Below are positions 8,727-15,362 of a DNA stretch of 15,362 nt, in pieces. Every line of letters begins with the position of its first letter. Position 1 is the stretch's first letter. A program made the position numbers and the translations under genes. The notes under the pieces are model-generated. The model saw only the letters and a list, made by a program, of their open reading frames with translations, did not search any database and had not been told where the DNA came from. The DNA is from an uncultured Ureaplasma sp. (GTDB lineage Bacteria; Bacillota_I; Bacilli_A; Mycoplasmatales; Mycoplasmoidaceae): the NCBI GenBank assembly GCA_910589685.1, contig CAJUTA010000034.1, forward strand, positions 1 through 15,362, given 5' to 3'.

Positions 8727-11126
8727 TTGAAAAAATTATTACCAATAATTTCTACTAGAGGTTTGGTAGTTTTACCAGAAACTGAATTAACAATTGAAAT
8801 TGGTCGTGCAAAATCGATTGAAGCTATTAAATTAGCTCAAGAAAAAAAATCTGATATTATTATTGCAACTCAAATTGATCCAAATGTAGATAATCCTAAA
8901 ATTGATGATATTTATACAGTTGGAACACTTTCATCTATTGAAAAAATTAATAAAGATGAAAAAACAGGTGATTATTCGATTACTTTTTTGGGTAAAAAAG
9001 CTGTAAATTTATTTTTTAATAATGATCAAAGTGATGAAATACCATTAACTTGTGGATACGAAGAAATCAATCAAAATGAAGAATTTTCTCCAGAATTAAT
9101 TGAAGATTTACAAATTCTTATTAAAGAAGCATTTGATAAGAATGTTGACCATAATAAAAAATATTTTGAAATTGCAAGTAAAGTTCCAATGCATGAAACT
9201 ATTACTTATAGTGATTACATAAAAACTTTAAATAATCTAATTATGTCATATGCTATGTTTTCTCCAAATCATTTAATAAAAGCATTGCATTCAACTACAA
9301 TCGCAGATCGTCAAACAGTTTTATCTGACATAATTTTAAAACAATTACCAAATGATGAAAGTCAACGTCAGGTTGATGATTTAATTAACAAAAAAATTAA
9401 TGAAAGTTTATCAAAGCAACAAAAAGAGTTTTATTTACGTGAAAGATTACGTGCAATAAAAGAAGAATTAAAAATGATTTCTTCTCGGGATGAAGAAATT
9501 GAGAACATCAAAAGACGTTTAGAAACTGAATCATTCCCAAAACATATTAGAGAAAAAATTCTACATGAAATTAATAAATATGAACAAGCTAATCCAAACG
9601 AAACATCAATTATTAAGTCATATATTGATTGATTAATTAATTTACCATGATCTAAATCAACAGTTGATAATAATAATTTAAATAAAGTTCAAGAAATACT
9701 TGATAAAAATCATTATGGTATCCCAAAAGTTAAAGAAAGAATTATTGAATATTTAGCGGTTCAAACTCAAAATCCTGATTCTAAAGGTCCAATTATTTGT
9801 TTAGTTGGCCCACCAGGGGTTGGTAAAACATCACTTGCAAAATCAATTGCAGAAGCTTTAGATAAAGTTTATGTAAAAGTTTCTTTGGGTGGAGTGACGG
9901 ATGAATCTGAAATTCGTGGACACCGTAAAACTTATTTAGGTGCTATGCCTGGGCGTATTATCAAAGGGATGAAAAAATCTGGAGTTATCAACCCACTATT
10001 TTTATTAGATGAAATTGATAAAATGAGTAGTGATTTCAAAGGTGATCCATCTAGTGCATTACTTGAAGTTTTGGATCCAGAACAAAACTCACAATTTAGT
10101 GATAACTATATTGAAGAAGAATATGATTTATCAAAAGTAATGTTTGTTGCAACGGCTAACTATTACAATCAAATTCCTGAAGCATTAATTGATCGTTTAG
10201 AGATTATTGAATTGTCAAGTTATACACCAAATGAAAAATTAATGATTGCAAAATCACATTTAATTAAAAAAGTTTTATCAATGACTAACTTAACAGATAA
10301 AGATATTGAATTTACAGACAATGCAATTAATCATATGATTAACTATTATGCTCGTGAATCAGGTGTCCGTGAATTACAACGTCTAATTGAAAAAATTGTT
10401 CGTAAATATTTAGTAGAAAAATTAAAATCAAATACTTCTAAGAAACAAGTTATTGATATTAAAGAAGTTGAATTATATTTAGGAAAGAAAAGATTTGATT
10501 TAACTTTAAAAGACAAAACTAGTATTTCTGGAATTGTTAATGGTATGGCTTATACTTCAGCTGGTGGTGATTTACTTCCTATTGAAGTTACACATTTTAA
10601 AGGTAAAGGTGATTTAATAATTACTGGTAACCTAGAACAAACAATGAATGAATCTGCAAGTGTTGCACTTGGATATGTAAAAGCAAATGCTATAAGATTT
10701 GGAATTGATCCAGAATTATTTAAAAATAACGATATTCATATTCATGTTCCTGCTGGTGGAATTCCAAAAGATGGTCCAAGCGCTGGGGTAACATTAACTA
10801 CAGCATTAATCTCTTCGCTAACTAACACACCTGTTTCTACCAAAATTAGTATGACTGGTGAAATTACATTACGTGGTAAAGTAGGAATCATCGGCGGAGT
10901 TAAAGAAAAAGTTATCTCTGCTTTTAGAGCTGGTGTAAATGAAATTTTTCTACCAATTGATGATGAACGTTTCTTAGAAGATGTACCAAATGAAATTAAA
11001 GATCAAATAACTTTCCATCTTGTGGAAACTTATGATGATATTTACAATATTATATTCAAGAATTTAAAACCATTTGTTCCATCAACTAATGATAAAAATG
11101 TTTCTGAAACTACAAAAACAAATTAA
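8727..11126 (+). CDS. lon: ATP-dependent protease Lon
   Basis: A 799-residue LonA: N-terminal substrate domain (about 1-190, beginning LLPIISTRGLVVLPETEL), a coiled linker, AAA+ domain with Walker A GPPGVGKT (361-368) and Walker B LLDEIDK (Asp428, Glu429), then the protease domain. The catalytic dyad is Ser685 in PKDGPSAG and Lys728 in GGVKEK, 43 residues apart as in E. coli Lon. Lon degrades misfolded proteins and, in mycoplasmas, SsrA-tagged ones. The start is TTG at 8727, with AGGAG ten bases upstream; no ATG fits the N-terminus. Two TGA codons (about 9630 and 9648) are Trp. A short acidic/Thr-rich tail follows the protease domain. Likely HrcA-controlled. Confidence 0.97.
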
Positions 11127-11150
11127 TAATTAAATAAACTTTAAATAATA

Positions 11151-11181
11151 AAAAAACTCTAACATTTTAGTTAGAGTTTTT
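11151..11181. terminator. Bidirectional terminator between lon and tRNA-Leu
   Basis: AAAAAACTCTAAC pairs with GTTAGAGTTTTT around a six-base loop. It ends lon on the plus strand and, with its own T-run, the rpmF-tRNA unit on the minus strand. The left arm is identical to that of the terminator at 14517-14549. Confidence 0.85.
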
Positions 11182-11192
11182 ATATATAAATA

Positions 11193-11278
11193 TGGTGCTC
11201 AAAAAGGGACTTGAACCCTTAAGGTGATAAAACCGGTAGATTTTGAGTCTACTGCGTCTGCCATTCCGCCATTTGAGC
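11193..11278 (-). tRNA. tRNA-Leu, anticodon CAA
   Basis: An 86-base class II tRNA with CCA encoded. The acceptor stem is GCTCAAA/TTTGAGC with discriminator A. The anticodon stem GTAGA/TCTAC encloses CTCAAAA, giving anticodon CAA (reads UUG). A long variable arm follows, as in tRNA-Leu. The T arm is AAGGG/CCCTT with loop TTCAAGT. It lies 14 bases after the small membrane gene, probably on the rpmF transcript. Confidence 0.95.
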
Positions 11279-11292
11279 TCATTAATTGGGAA

Positions 11293-11478
11293 TTATAAAA
11301 ATCTTACAATTAAAAAAACTATCATAATCCCAATAATAACAAATAAAATCAAAATGCTTATAGCCATATTTTTATTAAATCAATTTGATTTTTTTGTTAT
11401 TTTTTTAGATTGATATTTTGTTGTATCAGGAATTTGTTCGATTAATTTTAAATCACTAGATTTTTTTTTATCTGACAT
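11293..11478 (-). CDS. Small single-pass membrane protein, unknown function
   Basis: A 61-residue product: a basic, soluble N-terminal half (MSDKKKSSDLKLIEQIPDTT and a Lys-rich stretch) followed by one strongly hydrophobic helix at about residues 38-59 and a short basic end (VRFL). One TGA is Trp (SNWFNKN). The ATG shares one base with the rpmF stop (TAATG), so it is translationally coupled to L32. The size recalls Sec accessory subunits such as SecE or SecG, but I see no diagnostic residues and do not assign one. Confidence 0.75.
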
Positions 11479-11651
11479 TATTTATCTAAAACTTTGATCC
11501 CTTTATATGAACCACATGAATGACATACACGGTGAGGTTGTGTTAAAGCTCCACACGTTTTACAAGCTACAGAATTTGCAACTTCTAAATGGTGGTGGCT
11601 TCTTCTCATACCCTTACGAGATTTACTAACACGTCTTTGTTGAACAGCCAT
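11478..11651 (-). CDS. rpmF: 50S ribosomal protein L32
   Basis: A 57-residue basic zinc-ribbon protein of the large subunit, beginning MAVQQRRVSKSRKGMRRSHH. The four zinc ligands are intact: Cys30, Cys33, Cys43 and Cys46 (CKTC and CHSC). AAGGAA precedes the ATG at a normal distance. It is first in a minus-strand unit with the 61-residue membrane protein and tRNA-Leu, and divergent from udk. Its promoter must lie in 11652-11790. Confidence 0.96.
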   Translation of the reverse strand: MAVQQRRVSKSRKGMRRSHHHLEVANSVACKTCGALTQPHRVCHSCGSYKGIKVLDK

Positions 11652-11692
11652 AACAATTTCCTTTCTAGTATTTAATTACCAAGATAATTAAT

Positions 11693-11712
11693 GATTTTTA
11701 TTATTAAAAATC
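11693..11712. repeat. 8-base AT-rich inverted repeat in the rpmF-udk divergent region
   Basis: GATTTTTA and TAAAAATC flank a four-base loop (TTAT), about 40 bases before rpmF. It could be a leader hairpin of the rpmF mRNA or chance in AT-rich DNA. Confidence 0.3.
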
Positions 11713-11776
11713 GCTAAAACAATTAATAATTTTATCATTAAATGTATGTTTATTTATAAAAAGAAAATGAAAGTTA

Positions 11777-11782
11777 TATAAT
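11777..11782 (+). promoter_or_regulatory. -10 box of udk, implying a leaderless mRNA
   Basis: A perfect TATAAT ends nine bases before the udk ATG at 11791. Transcription would therefore start within a base or two of the start codon. No Shine-Dalgarno sequence is present, consistent with a leaderless transcript. Confidence 0.5.
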
Positions 11783-11790
11783 TAAATGAA

Positions 11791-12441
11791 ATGCAAAAAA
11801 ATAAAAAACCTTTATTGATATTAATTGCAGGTAGTAGTGGCTCGGGAAAATCTACGATTGCACAAAAAATTTTAAGTAATATTCCATCTCATTTGAATAG
11901 TATTACTATTTGTCAAGATCGTTACTATATCGATCAATCTCATTCAAATGTCAAAATTGAAAATGTTAATTTTGATCATCCAAATGCATTTGATTGAGAA
12001 TTAATGAAAAGTGACTTAATCAAACTTCTAAATAATGAAGAAGTTAATCTACCAATTTATGATTATGTTAATCATTGTCGTAAGTTTGAACTTGATGTAG
12101 TTAAAAATCAAGATATTATCATTTTTGAAGGAATTCATGTTTTTTATAATGAAGAAATAACTAAACTAGCAAATTTGCTAGTTTTTGTTGAAGTTCCACG
12201 TGATGAATCATTTATTCGTAGATTGGAAAGAGATATAAAATATCGTGGAAGAACAATTGATAGCGTTATTCATCAATGAAGAAGCGTTGTTCGTCCAATG
12301 TATGATGCATTTATTGAACCATTAAAATATAAAGCTCATATTGTGATTCCATGAACTAATACAGAAACTAGAGCTGTAGAAATAATTTCTCAAGGTATTA
12401 CATACTTGATTCATAGCAATGAGTTATTATCAAAGAAGTAA
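11791..12441 (+). CDS. udk: Uridine kinase
   Basis: A 216-residue P-loop kinase that phosphorylates uridine/cytidine in pyrimidine salvage, important in organisms lacking de novo synthesis. Visible blocks: P-loop GSSGSGKST (14-22), QDRYYID, NFDHPNAFDW, PIYDYVNHCR, IIFEGIHVF, then RRLERDIKYRGR and VRPMYDAFIEPLKYKAHIVIPW, all in uridine kinase order. Three TGA codons are Trp. An in-frame TAA just upstream fixes ATG 11791 as the first possible ATG start. Its last 23 bases overlap the next gene. Confidence 0.94.
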
Positions 12442-12712
12442 ATTTTCTGTCACTACACATGCTTTAGTGCGTGCAAAACAACGTTTGCCAGATGCAAAGG
12501 ATAAATCTGATTTAATTCTCGAGTATCACTTGTTAAATTTATTAGAGCAAGTAGGAAACCCAGAATTTAAAGATAAATATTTTGATTATTACTATTTATA
12601 TCAATACAATAAAAAATCACTATATGTTGTAGTTAATCGACATAGTAATTTAATTGTTACTGTTACAAAAATGAGTGTTGAAAAACAATTAAGTATTTCT
12701 TATAAAAAATAA
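12419..12712 (+). CDS. Small basic hypothetical protein
   Basis: A 97-residue protein, basic and rich in Tyr, with no membrane segment. The N-terminal FSVTTHALVRAKQRLP and C-terminal NLIVTVTKMS loosely resemble the small DUF4258-type fold (HA..R...R, then a beta strand ending in vTv), but I do not claim membership. It overlaps the udk end by 23 bases in another frame and is followed three bases after its stop by the Nfu gene, so all three are probably co-translated. Function unknown. Confidence 0.75.
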   Translation: MSYYQRSKFSVTTHALVRAKQRLPDAKDKSDLILEYHLLNLLEQVGNPEFKDKYFDYYYLYQYNKKSLYVVVNRHSNLIVTVTKMSVEKQLSISYKK

Positions 12713-12715
12713 ATT

Positions 12716-12955
12716 ATGATGACTAATGATGAAAAATTAAAAAATATTCTTGAAATAATTGAGACATTGCAAATTTATATCCAACAAGATGGAGGAGAAT
12801 TTGAATTTGTTGATTTTAAAGATGATGTTGTCACAATTCAATTAAAAGGTGCTTGTGTTGGTTGTTCAATGGTAGATGACACATATGAATCAGGTTTACA
12901 AGAATTATTAAGAGATGAAATTGATCCAAATATTTCTGTAAAAATTATTATTTAA
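12716..12955 (+). CDS. NifU C-terminal (Nfu) domain iron-sulfur carrier/scaffold protein
   Basis: A 79-residue stand-alone Nfu domain. DGGEFEFVDF (25-34), VTIQLKGACVGCSM with the CxxC pair Cys47/Cys50, and a closing VKIII strand match the family. Nfu proteins bind a 4Fe-4S cluster between two subunits and pass it to client enzymes. No cysteine desulfurase or IscU/SufU gene is in the window. Tandem ATGs at 12716 and 12719 are alternative starts; neither has a clear Shine-Dalgarno, so coupling to the gene just upstream is likely. Confidence 0.9.
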   Translation: MMTNDEKLKNILEIIETLQIYIQQDGGEFEFVDFKDDVVTIQLKGACVGCSMVDDTYESGLQELLRDEIDPNISVKIII

Positions 12956-13083
12956 TTTAAACAATATTTTGACTTAATTTTTATTTATTTTAACTTTACT
13001 TTTTTCAAAATAATAAAATGAATAATATATTCAATTAATAAAATTGTTGGTATATTTCTATATCAAATTAATTATTGATGAGA

Positions 13084-13136
13084 TTGATTTAATTATTTTT
13101 CTTTTTATAATGATTTATACATTTTTTCTTTATAAT
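13084..13136 (+). promoter_or_regulatory. Tandem promoters upstream of the triple RidA locus
   Basis: TTGATT (13084-13089) and TATAAT (13106-13111), 16 bases apart, form a near-consensus promoter. A second TATAAT (13131-13136) follows after a similar T/C-rich stretch but lacks a -35. The remaining part of 12956-13192 is AT-rich with no gene and no clear terminator for the udk cluster. Confidence 0.6.
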
Positions 13137-13192
13137 TAATTTTGAGTTTTCAAATTTAAAAATAAAAATAAGTATAAATAAGGAAATTATAA

Positions 13193-14460
13193 ATGAGCAA
13201 ATTTAATGAAGTTCTAGCAAGAAATACTAGCAATGTTGCAAATTCAATTTTGAATTTTTCTCAAACAGTAGCTTTTTCTCATTACAACAATTTATCAGCA
13301 CAATTACCTGTTGATGCAAGTGGTAAATTGGTTTCTAGTGATTTAAAAGAACAAACAATTCAATGTTTTAAAAATATTGAAGCAATTGTTAAAAGTATAA
13401 ACCATACTTTGGATGATGTTGTTAGATTAACTATTTTTACTAAATCTACTAAAGATTTGAAGTTGCTATTGATGTTTTAAATACATATTATAAAGACTAT
13501 AAACCAACTTTAACATTACTAGCAGTTAAAGATATTCCATTGAATGCATCTATTCAAATTGAATCTGTAATTACATGTGGTGAAGGAACTATTCCAAATG
13601 CTCCTCAAGCTGGTGATTTAATTAAAATAGTTAGAAACACTAGTAATGCTCCGATGAATTCTTATTCAAGTCAAACAGTTGCTTTCTCTCACTATAATCA
13701 TTTATCAGCACAATTACCAATTGATATTAAAACTAATAAAATTGTTAATGGTGAAATTAAAGAACAATTAAATCAATCTTTGAGAAATGTAAAAAACATT
13801 CTTGAAAGTATTGATGTCCCATTTGATGATATTGTTAAAGTTAATATTTACACAACTGAAATTAAGGAATTAGAATCAATTAAAGAAATTTATAAAACAT
13901 TTTTTCCAGATTCTGCAATTGCACGTGCCGTTAATTATTTACCAGCTCTAGCTATTAATTCAGTTTCAGGTTTACCAATGGATGCAAAAGTACAAGTTGA
14001 AGTCACTGTTTCACATGGCGATGGAACTCCTCCACAATTAGTTGAAGATCGTCATGGAATTGTTATTGAAGCTAACAATACTAAATTAACATTAGTTAAT
14101 CCTATGTCTAGTCAAACAGTTGCTTTCTCTCATTACAACAATATTTCTGAACAATTCCCAGTTGATGCAAATGGTAAATTAGTTTCAAATGATATAAATG
14201 AACAATTATCTCAATGTATTAAAAATTTAAAAACAATTGTTGAAAGTGTAGAACATAGTTTATCAGATGTTGTTAAATTAAACATTTATGTTGAAGATAT
14301 CAATTCTATTAATGGATTTGAAAGTATATTAAAAAGTTATTTCTCTACTTTGCCAGCTGGTAGAGTAATTGTAGTAGATACATTAAATTGTAGTGGTGCA
14401 TTAGTTAAAATTGATGCTATTGTATCTAATGCAGAAGGAACTCCTCCAACTAATAAATAA
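13193..14460 (+). pseudogene. Three tandem RidA-like (YjgF/YER057c/UK114) domains, frameshifted in domain 1
   Basis: Restoring one missing base gives a 422-residue protein made of three RidA-like units that start with SQTVAFSHYN at about residues 23, 160 and 307. As sequenced, the first frame stops at TAA 13478-13480 after 95 residues. Homology jumps to another frame near 13454-13461, giving KDL|EVAIDVLNTYYKDYKP. RidA proteins are normally 130-residue homotrimers that deaminate reactive enamines/imines at subunit interfaces. The Arg of the active site is present in unit 2 (about 245) and unit 3 (about 391) but not unit 1. The partner Glu is kept in units 1 and 2 and is Asp in unit 3. The start ATG 13193 has AAGGA upstream. 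No usable internal start exists for the rest. A sequencing error remains possible. Confidence 0.8.
13259..14190 (+). repeat. Three diverged direct repeats (RidA domain coding units)
   Basis: The core TCAAACAGT-GCTTT-TCTCA-TA is recognisable at about 13261, 13671 and 14112, about 410 and 440 bases apart. Similarity continues through the CAATT-CC-GTTGATG region. The DNA similarity is clear but not perfect, suggesting old duplication within the gene, not recent copying. Confidence 0.75.
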
Positions 14461-14516
14461 TTAATTTTATTAAAACAAAAATAAAAAATTTATTTATATT
14501 AGTTTTGTTATTTATC

Positions 14517-14549
14517 AAAAAACTCTAACTAATAATGTTAGAGTTTTTT
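14517..14549. terminator. Bidirectional terminator between the RidA locus and the small membrane gene
   Basis: AAAAAACTCTAAC pairs with GTTAGAGTTTTTT around a seven-base loop (TAATAAT). It serves the plus-strand RidA locus and the convergent minus-strand gene ending at 14577. The stem is the same as that at 11151-11181. Confidence 0.85.
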
Positions 14550-14576
14550 GATACTAATAGTTAATTTAAATAAATC

Positions 14577-14984
14577 TTAATTTGAATTAATGATTTTATT
14601 TTTTGCAACAAAATAATAAATTAAAACAAAAATAAAACTAAAGAAAATTCCTAATATACCAAATACTATTGCTACTTCTTTTGTTTCTTTATGTTTTGTT
14701 CCAGTAACAAGAATAATAATGCATGAAGCTAAATTAAAAATTCCATATAATATTGAAAAAATTATAAAAAATATAACTCCTATCAATGTTCCTGATGAAA
14801 GTGTGGCCATATTAGTTGCAAAAGCATCATTAATAAGGGATATAGAATATCCAATTAGTGAACCAATAAATCCAATAAGGAAAATTAGTTCAATAATTAA
14901 AAATACTTTTACTATTTTCAATGATTGAATTTTCTTTTCTTTTTCATTGTTTACATTATCAACAATAATATTTTGATTTTCCAT
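14577..14984 (-). CDS. Small multi-pass membrane protein, unknown function
   Basis: A 135-residue protein with a soluble, charged N-terminus of about 28 residues and then three or four membrane helices, including VFLIIELIFLIGFIGSLIGY, a central pair (IGVIFFIIFSILYGIF and SCIIILV) and VFGILGIFFSFIFVLIYYFV. An ATG ten codons further upstream (15012-15014) is in frame. I chose the ATG at 14982-14984 because AAGG lies seven bases before it on the minus strand. Family not recognised. The region 15015-15177 upstream is AT-rich and must hold its promoter; no single box stands out. Confidence 0.75.
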   Translation of the reverse strand: MENQNIIVDNVNNEKEKKIQSLKIVKVFLIIELIFLIGFIGSLIGYSISLINDAFATNMATLSSGTLIGVIFFIIFSILYGIFNLASCIIILVTGTKHKETKEVAIVFGILGIFFSFIFVLIYYFVAKNKIINSN

Positions 14985-15177
14985 AATTAACCTTAAAAAA
15001 TATTTTTTAGACATTTAATATTTTATTATTTTTTACTTAAATAAAGTAATCAATATTATTAATAAATATGATTTTTATTAGTTATTTTGTTTCATTAATT
15101 TTTTGCTATAAAAATATCTTTTTTAAATATAAATAATATACATTTTTAACAATTATTGTTTAATCGATTTCACTTGA

Positions 15178-15362
15178 TTAGCTAAGTGTAATTGTTGAAT
15201 CATTGAAGAAGATTTTAATTGTTTTCTTCTTCATGCTATTAACCATATCGTTTGCATTTCCTAAAGTTGGAGTGCTGCTGAAGTAACGAACTTTTTGTGT
15301 TACTGTATTACCAGTTTTGTCGTATACTTTCATACTTAACACTTGTGCTTCAAGAGTTGCTA
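15178..15362 (-). CDS. 3' end of an unidentified protein gene, possibly a surface protein (partial)
   Basis: The minus strand is open from the window edge to TAA at 15178-15180, giving the last 61 residues (for example LSMKVYDKTGNTVTQKVRYF, later MVNSMKKKTIKIFFNDST). The alternation of polar and hydrophobic residues suggests a beta-rich domain with no membrane segment. Codons ending in C (AAC, TTC, GAC, AGC) are frequent, as in the LRR fragment at the other end of the window. A surface protein or lipoprotein is a guess; the N-terminus lies outside the window. Confidence 0.55.
   Translation of the reverse strand, partial: ATLEAQVLSMKVYDKTGNTVTQKVRYFSSTPTLGNANDMVNSMKKKTIKIFFNDSTITLS

Noticed and set aside
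9630..9650. Apparent break of lon into two genes at TGA codons
   Set aside because: Both TGAs read as Trp; Lon homology is continuous across them (for example INLPWSKS).
13540..13542. TTG as a true start of a separate two-domain RidA gene
   Set aside because: There is no Shine-Dalgarno, and RidA-like sequence continues upstream of it in the same frame, so it is an internal Leu codon of the frameshifted gene.
14719..14928. Plus-strand 69-codon open frame
   Set aside because: It is antisense to the minus-strand multi-pass membrane protein, which has a Shine-Dalgarno and clear hydrophobic helices.
15153..15170. Palindrome AACAATAATTGTT near the end of the right-edge gene, as a terminator
   Set aside because: A one-base loop cannot form a hairpin and no T-run follows on the minus strand; probably chance in AT-rich DNA.

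Overview
The window is a low-GC bacterial chromosome segment that reads UGA as tryptophan. With the standard code rpsD, both ABC transporters, smpB, tig, lon and udk are all cut at in-frame TGA codons. Each becomes one full-length protein when TGA is tryptophan. That code, the very AT-rich DNA and the small gene complement point to a mollicute (Mycoplasma-type). The tig-lon order, preceded by a conserved hypothetical gene, recalls the Mycoplasma pneumoniae/genitalium arrangement (recollection, not a search). I do not assign a species.

Left part, minus strand (about 1-5600): a leucine-rich-repeat fragment with no start touches the window edge. It is followed, in increasing coordinate, by rpsD and a compact operon transcribed smpB > ABC half-transporter 1 > ABC half-transporter 2. 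The two half-transporters look like a heterodimeric exporter with one degenerate and one canonical catalytic ATP site.

Middle, plus strand (about 5600-11130): infA, a ThiT/ECF-S-like membrane protein with no ordinary start codon, a DUF3196/TPR-like acidic protein, tig (trigger factor) and lon. A CIRCE-type operator (9-9-9 inverted repeat) lies in front of lon, suggesting HrcA heat-shock control. infA and tig share a 14-base element at the same distance from their -10 boxes.

Right part (about 11130-15362): a minus-strand unit runs rpmF > 61-residue membrane protein > tRNA-Leu(CAA) and meets lon at a shared bidirectional terminator. Divergently, udk, an unrecognised 97-residue gene and a NifU C-terminal-domain (Nfu) gene form a tight plus-strand cluster. 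Then comes the most unusual locus: a gene encoding three tandem RidA-like domains in one chain, broken by a one-base frameshift in the first domain. It ends at a terminator with the same stem as the lon terminator. A small minus-strand membrane protein and the 3' end of another minus-strand gene, perhaps a surface protein, close the window.

Most of the window is housekeeping: translation (S4, L32, IF-1, SmpB, tRNA-Leu) and protein quality control (trigger factor, Lon, and SmpB for tmRNA rescue). No insertion sequence, integrase, CRISPR array or restriction system is visible. No wholly new system is evident. The triple RidA chain, the shared infA/tig promoter block and the start-less ECF-S-like gene are the items most worth a second look.
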